This document shows, piece by piece, positions 34,670-43,552 of a stretch of DNA of 64,000 nucleotides. The notes below the pieces were generated by a model. It saw only the letters and a list, made by a program, of their open reading frames with translations, ran no database searches and had not been told where the DNA came from. Source of the stretch: Methylobacterium sp. (lineage in GTDB: Bacteria; Pseudomonadota; Alphaproteobacteria; Rhizobiales; Beijerinckiaceae); NCBI GenBank assembly GCA_020253445.1, contig JADCBP010000005.1, positions 62,001-126,000 on the forward strand, in the 5' to 3' direction. Made by a program: the position numbers and the translations under genes. Each line of letters begins with the position of its first letter. Positions within the stretch are counted from its first letter, which is position 1.

Positions 34670-35305
34670 ATGGTCCGATCCGCGAGCCCCCGCCGTTCCT
34701 CGAAACCTGCCGCGCCGCGCGCCTGGCAGCGGATGCTTTCGGGCCGTCGTCTGAACCTGCTTGATCCCTCGCCGCTCGATATCGAGATCGAGGATATCGC
34801 GCATGGACTTGCGCGCGTTGCGCGCTGGAACGGCCAGACACTGGGCACGCAGATCTACTCGGTCGCGCAGCATTCCTTGCTGGTGGATGCGATTGCCGGG
34901 CATTTCGCGCCCTCCATCTCGCAGACCACGCGGCGCGCGGTGTTTCTGCATGATGCGGCGGAATATGTGATCGGCGACATCATCTCGCCCTTCAAATCCG
35001 TGATCGGCGAGGCCTATCACGAAACCGAGGCGCGCATCCTCGAGGCGGTGATGCGCCGTTTCGACCTGCCCGCGCCCATGACCAGGATCGCGCAGGACCT
35101 CGCCAAGAAGGCGGATCGGGCGGCGGCCTATCTGGAAGCGACACGCCTTGCCGGTTTTTCGGATGAGGAAGCGGGCGCGATTTTCGGCGTGCCGCCGCGC
35201 TTCGCCTCGCCTGTCCACAGCCTGCTCACCCCGTGGCATGCGGAAGAGGCGAAAAGCCGTTTCCTCGCGCGCTTCGCCGAACTCACCCCTGACCGGAGAG
35301 CCTGA
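34670..35305 (+). CDS. HD-family hydrolase, YfbR-like (211 aa)
   Basis: TQIYSVAQHSLLVDAIAG and AVFLHDAAEYVIGDIISPFK provide the H...HD...D metal pattern of HD phosphohydrolases related to the 5'-nucleotidase YfbR. The start is uncertain: ATG 34670 (MVRSASPRR) chosen, TTG 34634 possible. It is 2 bp from the phosphatase gene downstream, suggesting coupled expression with nucleotide or NAD functions. Confidence 0.85.
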   Translation: MVRSASPRRSSKPAAPRAWQRMLSGRRLNLLDPSPLDIEIEDIAHGLARVARWNGQTLGTQIYSVAQHSLLVDAIAGHFAPSISQTTRRAVFLHDAAEYVIGDIISPFKSVIGEAYHETEARILEAVMRRFDLPAPMTRIAQDLAKKADRAAAYLEATRLAGFSDEEAGAIFGVPPRFASPVHSLLTPWHAEEAKSRFLARFAELTPDRRA

Positions 35306-35307
35306 CC

Positions 35308-35841
35308 ATGCCCCGTATCCATGTCTGCTCGCTGGAGCGCCTGCATCGCACCGTGGCCGAGACGGGCGCGCGCGACGTGCTCACGGTCATCAAGAATATC
35401 GGGCAGGTGGAAACGCCGGCGGGTGTGGAAGAGGCGCGCCATCTGAAGCTTGATTTCGCCGATATCTGGCGGCCCACCGAGGGCGAGGTGATGGCGAGCG
35501 AGGTGCATGTCACGCAGATCATCGGCTTCATCCGGCGCTGGGAGCGGCAGAACCCGCTCGTCATCCATTGCTATGCGGGGGTCAGCCGCTCCACTGCCTC
35601 GGCCTTCATCGCGGCCTGCGCGCTGCGCCCCGAGACGAGCGAGGAGGAATGGGCGATGCGCCTGCGGCAGGTTTCACCCACGGCCACGCCCAATATCCAC
35701 ATCGTGGGGCTCGGCGATCGGTTGCTTGGCCGCGGCGGGCGCATGGTCCGCGCCATCGAGGCCATCGGTCGCGGCGAGGATTGCTACGAAGGCGTGCCCT
35801 TCAGTCTCGAAATCGGGCCGAGCGCGCCGCGGGTGGACTGA
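35308..35841 (+). CDS. Tyrosine/dual-specificity-phosphatase-like protein (177 aa)
   Basis: VIHCYAGVSRSTASAFI contains the C-x5-R loop with Ser, and HVTQIIGFIRRWERQNP precedes it as in alphaproteobacterial DSP-like proteins. The general-acid Asp may be in LDFADIWRP. It lies immediately (0 bp) before the NAD-regulator gene. Target unknown. Confidence 0.85.
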   Translation: MPRIHVCSLERLHRTVAETGARDVLTVIKNIGQVETPAGVEEARHLKLDFADIWRPTEGEVMASEVHVTQIIGFIRRWERQNPLVIHCYAGVSRSTASAFIAACALRPETSEEEWAMRLRQVSPTATPNIHIVGLGDRLLGRGGRMVRAIEAIGRGEDCYEGVPFSLEIGPSAPRVD

Positions 35842-36825
35842 ATGTTGCAAGCGGCGGGGAATGCGCTGGAGATCAACCTCACTGCCGTCATCCTGATGAT
35901 CGAGCGGGATATGCCCGTGGTCTATGCCTCCGCCTTCGACGTGGCAGGGAGCCCGGGCCTGCCTTCCGGCCCGTTCGAGCCGATGGTGCATCGCACGCTG
36001 GAACTGGGCTTGCGCGCCTTCGCGAGCGAGCAGGCGGGCCTCACGCTTGGCTATGTCGAACAGCTCTACACCTTCGGCGATCGCGGGCGGCAGGCCGAGG
36101 AGCGCCTTGCCACGGCCCCGGTGAGCGAGAATCCGCATGTCGTCTCCATCGGTTATCTCGCGCTGACGCGGCAGGATGGCGAGCGCGTGCCGCCAGGCGC
36201 CTTGCACGGCGTCTACGACTTTTTCCCCTGGGAAGATTGGCGCGGCGGTCGCCCCGCGATCATCGACCGCGATATCGCACCGCGACTCGGCGAATGGGCT
36301 GCCACCCCCGCCGAGCCCATGGGCAAGCGGGGCCTGACACGGCTTGACCGCGCAACCATGCTCTTCGCGCTTGATGGCCGCCCATTCGACGAGGAAAAGG
36401 TGCTCGAACGCTATGAACTTCTCTACGAGGCCGGCCTCCTCGAGGAAGCGCGGCGCGACGGGCGTGCGGCGGCAACGCTGTGGGCGGCCCGGCCGCGGCT
36501 TGGCCGCACCATGCAGTTCGACCATCGTCGCATTCTCGCGACCGCCCTGGGCCGTCTCAGGGGCAAGCTGAAATATCGCCCGCTGGTCTTCGAATTGCTG
36601 CCCGAGCGCTTCACCCTCACCTCGCTCCAGCAGAAGGTCGAGGCGATTTCCGGCAACCACCTGCACAAGCAGAATTTCCGCCGTCTTGTGGAATCGACTG
36701 GCCTCGTGGAAGCAACGGGGGAGCAGACCACCACGGGCGGGCGACCCGCCGCCCTCTTCCGCTTCCGCCGCGAGGTTCTGGTGGAGCGCCCGGCTCCCGG
36801 TTTGCGCGTGGGCGCTCGCGTCTAG
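35842..36825 (+). CDS. NrtR-like predicted NAD regulator with NUDIX-derived and winged-helix domains (327 aa)
   Basis: The N-terminal half is a NUDIX-like fold without a recognisable NUDIX box (INLTAVILMIERDMPVVYA). The C-terminal third, LKYRPLVFELLPERFTLTSL, HKQNFRRLVESTGLVEATG and GRPAALFRFRRE, matches the NrtR winged-helix DNA-binding domain. I infer a repressor sensing an NAD-related ligand rather than a hydrolase. Its TAG stop is the first codon of the dispersed element at 36822. Confidence 0.75.
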   Translation: MLQAAGNALEINLTAVILMIERDMPVVYASAFDVAGSPGLPSGPFEPMVHRTLELGLRAFASEQAGLTLGYVEQLYTFGDRGRQAEERLATAPVSENPHVVSIGYLALTRQDGERVPPGALHGVYDFFPWEDWRGGRPAIIDRDIAPRLGEWAATPAEPMGKRGLTRLDRATMLFALDGRPFDEEKVLERYELLYEAGLLEEARRDGRAAATLWAARPRLGRTMQFDHRRILATALGRLRGKLKYRPLVFELLPERFTLTSLQQKVEAISGNHLHKQNFRRLVESTGLVEATGEQTTTGGRPAALFRFRREVLVERPAPGLRVGARV

Positions 36826-36928
36826 AGGCATCCGCCCGCCAAGTGGATACCGGTTGGCGGAAAAAGCGGATGCGACAACAAGAAGAGTGAGCGCAATATC
36901 TCACTCTGTCAGATCGGTTTGTGCTCTC
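36822..36928 (+). repeat. RIME-like dispersed element, copy 4
   Basis: It starts CTAGAGGCATCCGCCCGCC, has TGGATACCGGTTGGCGG and the return arm GCGGATGC, then AACAAGAAGAGTGAGCGC and CAGATCGGTTTGTGCTCT. It is about 90 percent identical by eye to copy 1 at 1266-1372. The TAG at 36823-36825 is the stop of the NAD-regulator gene. Confidence 0.8.
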
Positions 36929-36974
36929 ACGCGTTTGCCGTTCTGATCAAATCGCCTCTGATCGAAACACCCCG

Positions 36975-37216
36975 GAAAATGCTCTGTCTCTCTCCTTATC
37001 TTGCCGCCTTTTCTGGAGGCGAGCCGGTGCCCATCCCCGCCTTCGCAGGGGCATGCGCCGCTTGAAAATGCTTTTCTCTTTCTTTTTTCGCTTTTTCTTG
37101 ACGCGAACCGGTGCCCATCCCCGCCTTCGCAGGGGCATGCTTCGCTTGAAAATGCTTCTCTCTTTTCCTTGTCGCATTTTCTTCACGCGAACCGGTGCCC
37201 ACTTCGCTTGAAAATG
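36975..37216 (-). repeat. Three tandem 84-bp RIME-like units, last one shortened
   Basis: GCCGGTGCCCATCCCCGCC recurs with CCGGTGCC at 37024, 37108 and 37192, exact period 84. Each unit ends with CGCTTGAAAATGC; reading leftward a unit begins AGAGCATTTTCAAGCG and contains ACCGGTTCGCGT. The third copy lacks the CATCCCC to GGGGCATG hairpin. The frames here give Lys/Arg-rich repeats and are not genes. With copy 4 this fills the gene-free stretch 36826-37291. Confidence 0.85.
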
Positions 37217-37291
37217 CTCTAGAGGCATCCGCTTGGGAAAACCGAGGCGGCAGGGTTCCCCTTCCGTTTCCCCTCGCCTACATTCCCTTCC

Positions 37292-37546
37292 ATGAGCAAA
37301 GACACGACCCCTGATGCCGCCCTCGCACAGATCCCGTTCGAGGAGGCGATGCGCCAGCTCGAAGCCATCGTCAGCCAGCTTGAGCGCGGCGAGGTGAGCC
37401 TCGAGGAATCGATCGGCCTCTATGAGCGCGGCGAAGCCCTGAAGAAGCGCTGTGAGACGCTGCTGCGCGAGGCCGAGATGCGCATCGAGAAGATCCAGTT
37501 CGGGCCGGACGGGAAGCCCTCGGGCACGACGCCGCTCGATGCCTGA
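37292..37546 (+). CDS. xseB: Exodeoxyribonuclease VII small subunit
   Basis: 84 aa. [39 protein letters not shown] and [15 protein letters not shown] make the two-helix XseB fold. It pairs with XseA (not in the window) to degrade single-stranded DNA. In this order xseB usually precedes dxs; here two other genes and a repeat intervene. Confidence 0.93.
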   Translation: MSKDTTPDAALAQIPFEEAMRQLEAIVSQLERGEVSLEESIGLYERGEALKKRCETLLREAEMRIEKIQFGPDGKPSGTTPLDA

Positions 37547-37632
37547 GGCGCCGCATCATCCGATGCTTTCATGCAAGGCCGATAGGGCCGCCGGGCAAGA
37601 CCGGATTCATCCCCCTGCCCGGCGCATGATCC

Positions 37633-37983
37633 TCACGCCGCCTTCTGCGCCTCGAATTGCAGGAACGCGGTCATCGCATCCGCCGCATACATCAGCGAAG
37701 GTCCGCCGCCCATCTGCACGGCGACGGCCAGAACCTCCGCCAGTTCCTGCCGCGTCGCGCCAAGCTTCACCAGCGCTTCGGCATGGAAGCCGAGGCAAGC
37801 ATCGCAGCGCGCGGCCACACCCAGGGCCATGGCTATGAATTCCTTGGTCTTCTTGTCAATCGCGCCATCCCTCATCGCTTCCTTTGTCAGTTGCGAGAAA
37901 CCGGCCAGCGCGTCAGGCACATCCTTGCGCAGTTCGCGTAGGCCAGCCGAGATATCGCGGGTGATGTCAGGATAGTTTTTCAT
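37633..37983 (-). CDS. Carboxymuconolactone-decarboxylase / AhpD-like protein (116 aa)
   Basis: MALGVAARCDACLGFHAEAL carries the Cys-x2-Cys and His of AhpD-like alkylhydroperoxidase domains, which act as thiol-dependent peroxidases or adapters. ATG 37983 (MKNYPDI) is used; the TTG at 38019 is less likely. It is divergent from a rhodanese gene with two palindromes between them, which fits joint control by a sulfur- or redox-responsive repressor. Confidence 0.85.
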   Translation of the reverse strand: MKNYPDITRDISAGLRELRKDVPDALAGFSQLTKEAMRDGAIDKKTKEFIAMALGVAARCDACLGFHAEALVKLGATRQELAEVLAVAVQMGGGPSLMYAADAMTAFLQFEAQKAA

Positions 37984-38004
37984 TGTCGGGACGCTCCCAT
38001 GCTC

Positions 38005-38053
38005 TTGCCAGAATGGCAATGAGGTCCTACATATTCAACAAAACGAATTTGTA
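38005..38053. promoter_or_regulatory. Two inverted repeats in the CMD/rhodanese divergent promoter
   Basis: TTGCCA, GAA, TGGCAA (38005-38019) is a perfect palindrome. TACATATTC (38028-38036), an 8-bp spacer, GAATTTGTA (38045-38053) is an inverted repeat with one mismatch in nine. ArsR-type persulfide sensors such as BigR/SqrR control similar rhodanese genes and bind AT-rich inverted repeats, so the second is the likely operator; the regulator gene is not here. Confidence 0.5.
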
Positions 38054-38098
38054 AAGGCTGATGCTTTAAGAGCGAGGCCGCAAGAAACGGAGAAGGAC

Positions 38099-38632
38099 AT
38101 GCGTGAGATTGACGCCGCCACCGCCCTTGCCTGGGCGAAAGCCGGCACGGCCCGGATCGTCGATGTGCGCGAGCCGGCGGAATTTGCTTCCGTCCATATC
38201 GTCGGCGCGCGTTCGATCCCGCTTGGCATGCTCGATCGCGTCGAGATCGCGCCAGGCGAGGGCGAAAAGCTGCTGCTCGTCTGCGCCTCGGGCCGCCGCA
38301 GCGGCATGGCCTGCGAGCGGCTCGCCGCTCCAGGCCGTGAGGTCTACTCGCTCGCGGGGGGCATCGGGGCCTGGAAACAGGCCGGCGGGGCGATCGCAGA
38401 GGGTGCCCGTCAGGTTCTGCCGCTCGAGCGGCAGGTCCTGGCGATTGCCGGGTTTCTCGTTCTTTCCGGCGTGATCCTGAGCCTGCTGTTGCACCCCTAT
38501 TTCATCGCGCTCTCTGCCTTTGTAGGCGCCGGGCTGATGGTTGCGGGGCTCACGGGCTTCTGCGGCATGGCCTTGCTGCTCGCTCGCGCGCCCTGGAACC
38601 AGCGGAGCGGCGCGCCTTCGCCCACCGGCTGA
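38099..38632 (+). CDS. Rhodanese-domain protein with DUF2892 membrane tail (177 aa)
   Basis: Residues 1-105 are a rhodanese domain (IVDVREPAEFASVHIVGARS, LLLVCASGRRSGMACERL with the active Cys); residues 115-165 have two hydrophobic segments (AIAGFLVLSGVILSLLL, GLMVAGLTGFCGMALLL) as in DUF2892 proteins. The fused form is common in sulfide or persulfide detoxification operons. It likely handles sulfane sulfur at the inner membrane. Confidence 0.85.
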   Translation: MREIDAATALAWAKAGTARIVDVREPAEFASVHIVGARSIPLGMLDRVEIAPGEGEKLLLVCASGRRSGMACERLAAPGREVYSLAGGIGAWKQAGGAIAEGARQVLPLERQVLAIAGFLVLSGVILSLLLHPYFIALSAFVGAGLMVAGLTGFCGMALLLARAPWNQRSGAPSPTG

Positions 38633-38688
38633 AACGCCGCGGATCGATTGCCGGTTGCCCTTGCTGCTGATCCGGCTATATCCGCCTG

Positions 38689-40608
38689 ATGACGCAGCGA
38701 CCGGCGACGCCTCTTCTCGACCAGATTGGAATTCCAGCCGATTTGCGGCGAATGCCGGCTGCCGGCCTCCGGCAGGTTGCAGACGAATTGCGGGCGGAAA
38801 TGATCGATGCCGTCTCGGTCACCGGCGGCCATCTCGGCGCGGGGCTGGGCGTGGTCGAACTCACGGTCGCGCTGCATTATGTGTTCAGCACGCCGGATGA
38901 CCGGTTGATCTGGGATGTGGGCCACCAGGCCTATCCGCACAAGATCCTGACGGGCCGGCGTGATCGCATCCGCACGCTGAGGCAGGGCGGAGGGCTCTCG
39001 GGCTTCACCAGGCGCAGCGAGAGCGAATACGACCCCTTTGGCGCGGCGCATTCCTCCACCTCGATTTCCGCCGGCCTCGGCATGGCGGTCGCGCGCGATC
39101 TCGGGGGGCGCGACAACCATGTCATCGCGGTGATCGGCGACGGTGCGATGTCTGCCGGCATGGCCTATGAGGCCATGAACAACGCGGGCGCGCTGCATTC
39201 GCGTCTGATCGTCATCCTCAACGACAACGACATGTCGATTGCCCCGCCCGTGGGGGCGATGTCAGCCTATCTCGCGCGACTGGTTTCGGGACGCGCCTAT
39301 CGCTCCTTGCGCGAAACGGCGAAGCAGCTCGCGAAGAGACTGCCAAAATTCTTCTATGACAAGGCCCGGAAGACCGAGGAATTCAGCCGCGGCTTCTGGA
39401 CCGGCGGGACGATGTTCGAGGAACTCGGCTTCTACTATGTCGGGCCGATCGACGGGCACAATCTCGATCATCTCCTGCCCGTGCTGACCAATGTGCGAGA
39501 CCAGGATATCGGCCCGGTGCTGATCCATGTCGTGACGCAGAAGGGCAAGGGCTATGCGCCCGCCGAGGCCAGTGCCGACAAGTATCATGGCGTGCAGAAA
39601 TTCGACATCATCACGGGCAAGCAGTCGAAACCGCCCTCGAACGCGCCGAGCTATACCAAGGTTTTCGCGGAAAGCCTGAAGCGCGAGGCCGAGGCCGATG
39701 ACAAGATCGTGGCGATCACGGCCGCCATGCCCTCCGGCACGGGCCTCGATCTCTTCGGGCAGGCCTTTCCGCAGCGCACCTTCGATGTCGGCATCGCCGA
39801 GCAGCATGCGGTGACTTTCGCTGCGGGCATGGCGACGGAAGGCTACAAGCCGTTCTGCGCGATCTATTCCACCTTCCTGCAGCGCGGCTACGATCAGCTC
39901 GTGCATGATGTCGCCTTGCAGAACCTGCCGGTGCGCTTCGCGATGGATCGCGCGGGGCTCGTGGGTGCCGATGGCGCAACCCATGCCGGCGCGTTCGACC
40001 TCGCCTATCTTTGCTGTCTGCCGAACATGGTGGTGATGGCGGCGGCGGACGAGGCCGAGCTCGTGCACATGGTGCGCACCTGCGCCGCCTATGATGATGG
40101 CCCCATCGCCCTGCGCTATCCGCGCGGCGACGGCGTGGGCGTCGAGATGCCCGAGCGCGGCGAAATCCTGCCCATCGGCAAGGGCCGCATCATCCGTGAA
40201 GGCAATCGCATCGCGATCCTCTCGCTGGGGACGCGCCTTGGCGAATCGCTGAAGGCAGCGGAGGAGCTTGAGAAGCTCGGGCTTTCCACTTCTGTGGCTG
40301 ATGCGCGCTTTGCAAAGCCGCTGGACAGGGATCTGATCCGCCGGCTCGCCGGCTCCCATGAGGTGCTGATCACCATCGAGGAAGGCTCGCGCGGCGGCTT
40401 CGGCGCCATGGTGCTGCACGCCCTCGCCGAAGAGGGGCTGCTCGATGGCGGGCTCGCCGTGCGCACAATGACCCTTCCGGACAGCTATCAGGATCATGAC
40501 ACACCCGCGCGGCAATATGCCGAGGCCGGGCTTGATGCGGCGGGCATCGTGAAGACCGTGCGCGAGGTTCTCGCGCGCCAGCAGAGCCGCCAATCGGCCC
40601 GGGCCTGA
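38689..40608 (+). CDS. dxs: 1-deoxy-D-xylulose-5-phosphate synthase
   Basis: 639 aa. [36 protein letters not shown], the thiamine diphosphate motif [36 protein letters not shown] and [15 protein letters not shown] are all present. It makes DXP from pyruvate and glyceraldehyde 3-phosphate, the first step of the MEP pathway; ispE of the same pathway is at 58917. Confidence 0.97.
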   Translation: MTQRPATPLLDQIGIPADLRRMPAAGLRQVADELRAEMIDAVSVTGGHLGAGLGVVELTVALHYVFSTPDDRLIWDVGHQAYPHKILTGRRDRIRTLRQGGGLSGFTRRSESEYDPFGAAHSSTSISAGLGMAVARDLGGRDNHVIAVIGDGAMSAGMAYEAMNNAGALHSRLIVILNDNDMSIAPPVGAMSAYLARLVSGRAYRSLRETAKQLAKRLPKFFYDKARKTEEFSRGFWTGGTMFEELGFYYVGPIDGHNLDHLLPVLTNVRDQDIGPVLIHVVTQKGKGYAPAEASADKYHGVQKFDIITGKQSKPPSNAPSYTKVFAESLKREAEADDKIVAITAAMPSGTGLDLFGQAFPQRTFDVGIAEQHAVTFAAGMATEGYKPFCAIYSTFLQRGYDQLVHDVALQNLPVRFAMDRAGLVGADGATHAGAFDLAYLCCLPNMVVMAAADEAELVHMVRTCAAYDDGPIALRYPRGDGVGVEMPERGEILPIGKGRIIREGNRIAILSLGTRLGESLKAAEELEKLGLSTSVADARFAKPLDRDLIRRLAGSHEVLITIEEGSRGGFGAMVLHALAEEGLLDGGLAVRTMTLPDSYQDHDTPARQYAEAGLDAAGIVKTVREVLARQQSRQSARA

Positions 40609-40674
40609 AGATCCGGCTTCGACGATTAACCGAGAATCCGGCGGCCAAAAATCCGGTGGCCAAGGCGTGGAAAA

Positions 40675-40701
40675 GCCGGCCCGGAGCGCATCCGGGCCGG
40701 C
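40675..40701. terminator. Strong hairpin between dxs and sodB
   Basis: GCCGGCCCGGA, loop GCGCA, TCCGGGCCGGC is a perfect 11-bp stem between the two convergent genes. No T tract on either side, so termination efficiency is uncertain. Just upstream AATCCGGCGGCCAAA and AATCCGGTGGCCAAG (40635-40664) form a small direct repeat. Confidence 0.6.
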
Positions 40702-40718
40702 GAGGCGGGGAGCGAAAC

Positions 40719-41462
40719 TCACATCTCGAGCGTGCCGGCCTTCGCGGCGGCGTAGCGCTCGCCAATTCTCGACCAGTTGGCGACATTCCACCAATTTGCG
40801 AGATATTCCGGGCGGCGGTTCTGGTATTTCAGATAATAGGCATGCTCCCACACGTCATTGCCGAAGAGCACCATCTGGCCGTCCATCAGCGGAGTGTCCT
40901 GGTTCGGCTTCGAGACGATTGCGAGCCTGCCATCCTTCGAGACCGTGACGAACACCCAGCCCGAACCGAACAGGCGGCCGCCGGTGCCGTTGAAATCGGC
41001 CTTCAGCTTGTCGAAGCCGCCGAGATCGCGGTCGATCGCGGCCTTGAGTTCGCCTTCCGGGGCCTTCGCACCGCCGGGGGTCATCACCTGCCAGAACATC
41101 GTGTGGTTGGCATGGCCGCCGAGCGAGTTCTTCGCACCCATGCGGATCGCTTCGGGAAGCTGCTGCCATTCCGCGAGCAGCCTGGGGATCGAGCCATTGA
41201 CGAGCACGCCGTGGTCCTTCGCGAAATTGTTGAGGTTGGCGATAAAGCTGCCATGGTGCCGCTGGGAGTGGATTTCCATTGTCATCGCATCGATATGCGG
41301 CTCCAGCGCATTGAAGGCATAGCCAAGCTGCGGAAGCGCGAACGGACCCGTGGGGGCTGCGGGGGCAGCGGCCTGGGCGAACACCTTGCGCGGCAGGGCG
41401 CTGGCGCCGGCTGAAACCGTGGCACCGGCGAGAAAAAGGCGACGGGAGAGCTGGACATTCAT
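40719..41462 (-). CDS. sodB: Tat-exported Fe/Mn superoxide dismutase (247 aa)
   Basis: ATG 41462 (MNVQLSRRLFLAGATVS) has GGAGGAG about 7 nt upstream and begins with a twin-arginine signal ending near KVFAQAAA. The enzyme domain carries the metal ligands in MTMEIHSQRHHGSFIANLN, GGHANHTMFW and FGNDVWEHAYYLKYQN. Export is unusual for this SOD fold, which is normally cytoplasmic; here it would remove superoxide in the periplasm. Fe versus Mn cannot be settled. Confidence 0.92.
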   Translation of the reverse strand: MNVQLSRRLFLAGATVSAGASALPRKVFAQAAAPAAPTGPFALPQLGYAFNALEPHIDAMTMEIHSQRHHGSFIANLNNFAKDHGVLVNGSIPRLLAEWQQLPEAIRMGAKNSLGGHANHTMFWQVMTPGGAKAPEGELKAAIDRDLGGFDKLKADFNGTGGRLFGSGWVFVTVSKDGRLAIVSKPNQDTPLMDGQMVLFGNDVWEHAYYLKYQNRRPEYLANWWNVANWSRIGERYAAAKAGTLEM

Positions 41463-41585
41463 GATTTTCTCCTCCTGACCGTCGCTTTCCCGCCCATGCT
41501 CCATGGTCCACACGGAAGCGACTTGTGTCGGAACACAGATGAACCCATAGCGGATGCAAGCCAAGCCGGAATGTTCTCACCGCTC

Positions 41586-42317
41586 ATGAATCGCCAGCGC
41601 ATTGATCAGCTTCTCGTGGAACGCGGCGTATTCGCGAGCCGGGCGCTGGCGCGCGCCGCCATCGAGGCAGGGCTGGTGCGTGCGGATGGCTTGGTGGTGG
41701 ACAAACCCTCCCGATCCGTGCCTGCCGATGCGCAACTGCAGGCGAGCCGCCCATTCGAGACCGTCTCGCGGGGCGGGGTGAAGCTGCTCGCGGCGCTGGA
41801 TGCCTTTGGCGTCTTGCCGGCAGATCGCATCGCGCTCGATCTCGGTGCATCCACCGGCGGCTTCACGGATGCCCTTCTCAGTCGCGGCGCAAGGCGTGTC
41901 TATGCGGTGGATGTCGGCCATGGCCAGCTGCACCCTCGCCTCGCGGCGGATGCGCGCGTGGTGGCGCTCGAGGGGCTCGATGCGCGTGCCATTACCGCAT
42001 CCGAGATATCTGAAATGGTGAGCCTTCTTGTGGCCGACCTCTCCTTCATCGGGCTCGTCAAGGCCTTGCCGGCGGGCCTTGCGCGGCTGGAAGCGGGCGG
42101 TGATCTCATCGCGCTCATCAAACCGCAATTCGAGGCGGGGCCGGGAGCGAGCAAGGATGGCGTGATCCGCGATCCGTCGCTTCAACGCGAGATCGCAAGC
42201 CGGGTTGCCGGCGAAGTGGCTGCGTTGGGCCTTGCGATCCTCGGTCTCATTCCCTCCCCAATCGCCGGCGGGGATGGAAACCGCGAATTCCTGCTCCATG
42301 CGAGAAAGCCCGCATGA
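41586..42317 (+). CDS. tlyA: TlyA-family rRNA methyltransferase/hemolysin-like protein (243 aa)
   Basis: An N-terminal S4 domain (RIDQLLVERGVFASRALARA) is followed by a FtsJ-like methyltransferase (IALDLGASTGGFTDALLSRG, SLLVADLSFIGL, ALIKPQFEAG). TlyA proteins 2'-O-methylate rRNA. Start ATG 41586; ATG 41571 is an alternative. The stop overlaps the next methyltransferase start by 4 bp. Tandem dxs-tlyA-rumA order is common in this bacterial group, here interrupted by sodB. Confidence 0.92.
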   Translation: MNRQRIDQLLVERGVFASRALARAAIEAGLVRADGLVVDKPSRSVPADAQLQASRPFETVSRGGVKLLAALDAFGVLPADRIALDLGASTGGFTDALLSRGARRVYAVDVGHGQLHPRLAADARVVALEGLDARAITASEISEMVSLLVADLSFIGLVKALPAGLARLEAGGDLIALIKPQFEAGPGASKDGVIRDPSLQREIASRVAGEVAALGLAILGLIPSPIAGGDGNREFLLHARKPA

Positions 42318-43552
42318 ATCCCGAGGCCGTCACCTTCACCGCCATGGGCCCGCGCGGCGATGGGATCGGCATGGCGGATGGCCACCGCGTGCATGTGCCT
42401 TTCGTGTTGCCGGGCGAGACCGCGCGCATCACCCGCGAGGGCGAGCGCGGCACGCTGCTCGACATCGTGGAGGCAAGCCCGGATCGCGTCCCCCCGCCCT
42501 GCCCGCACTTCACCCGCTGCGGCGGCTGCGCCGTGCAGCACTGGGCCGGCGACCGGATTGCCGAATGGAAGCGCGAGCGCGTGGCAACGGCCCTGCGCCG
42601 TGCGAAGGTCGAGGCAGAGGTCCTGCCTGCGCGGGATGCCCATGGTGCGGGCCGCCGCCGCGCGACCCTGCATGTGCGATACCCCAAGATGCCCGGCGGG
42701 CGCATCGAGGCGGGTTTCATGCAGGCGCGCAGCCACGCGCTCGTCGATCTCGATTCATGCCCGCTTCTGGTGCGCGCGCTCGCGCCCGCGCCGGAGATCG
42801 CCCGGGACATCGGGCATATCCTGCGCGGGGTCGCAAAACCGCTCGATATTCAGGTCACGGCCTGCGAGAGCGGGCTCGATTGCGACATACGCGGCTCCGG
42901 GCCTTTGGTGGATGGCCTCAGACAGAAGCTCGTCGCCCTGGCTCGCGCGCGTGATCTCGCGCGCCTCACCCTGCATGGCGAGCGGCTCGTCGAGGCGCGC
43001 GTGCCGGTGCTGACCTTCGATGGCCTCACGGCCTATCTGCCGCCCGGCTCCTTCCTGCAGGCGACCGCCGAGGCCGAGGCCATGCTCGCCGGCTTTGCTT
43101 TGGAGGCGCTGAAGGGCGCGAAGCACGTCGCTGATCTTTTCTGCGGTCTCGGGCCTTTTGCCTTGCGTCTCGCTCGGCACATGAAGGTCAGCGCCATGGA
43201 TTCCGACAAGGGGGCGATCGAGGCTTTGGGTCGTTCCATCCGCGCCAATCCCGGCGGAAAGCCGCTGGTGGCGCAAGCGCGCGATCTGTTCCGGCGCCCG
43301 CTTTTCGTGCCCGATCTCAAGCCTTTCGATGCGGTTCTGATGGACCCGCCCCGCCAGGGTGCTGAGGCGCAGGCGCGCGAGCTGGCGAAATCGAAGGTCG
43401 CGAAGGTCGTCTCGATCTCCTGCGATCCTGAAAGTTTCGCGCGCGATGCGCGCATTCTCATGGATGGCGGGTTCAGGCCGGGGCCGGTGACCCCGGTGGA
43501 CCAGTTCCGCTATTCGGCCCATGTCGAGGTGATGGCGGTGTTCGCGCGCTAG
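42314..43552 (+). CDS. RumA/RlmD-type RNA (uracil-5-)-methyltransferase (412 aa)
   Basis: A TRAM-like N-terminus, the Fe-S cysteines PCPHFTRCGGCAVQHW, the SAM site VADLFCGLGPFALRLARH, LMDPPRQGAEAQ and the catalytic SISCDPESFARDA are in order. It methylates uracil in RNA. It overlaps tlyA by ATGA-type coupling. The final codons are GCGCGC then TAG, and that TAG begins the RIME-like element at 43549. Confidence 0.92.
   Translation: MNPEAVTFTAMGPRGDGIGMADGHRVHVPFVLPGETARITREGERGTLLDIVEASPDRVPPPCPHFTRCGGCAVQHWAGDRIAEWKRERVATALRRAKVEAEVLPARDAHGAGRRRATLHVRYPKMPGGRIEAGFMQARSHALVDLDSCPLLVRALAPAPEIARDIGHILRGVAKPLDIQVTACESGLDCDIRGSGPLVDGLRQKLVALARARDLARLTLHGERLVEARVPVLTFDGLTAYLPPGSFLQATAEAEAMLAGFALEALKGAKHVADLFCGLGPFALRLARHMKVSAMDSDKGAIEALGRSIRANPGGKPLVAQARDLFRRPLFVPDLKPFDAVLMDPPRQGAEAQARELAKSKVAKVVSISCDPESFARDARILMDGGFRPGPVTPVDQFRYSAHVEVMAVFAR

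Noticed and set aside
36947-37228. Lys/Arg-rich repetitive frame on minus
   Set aside because: It is the translation of three tandem RIME-like units, not a gene.
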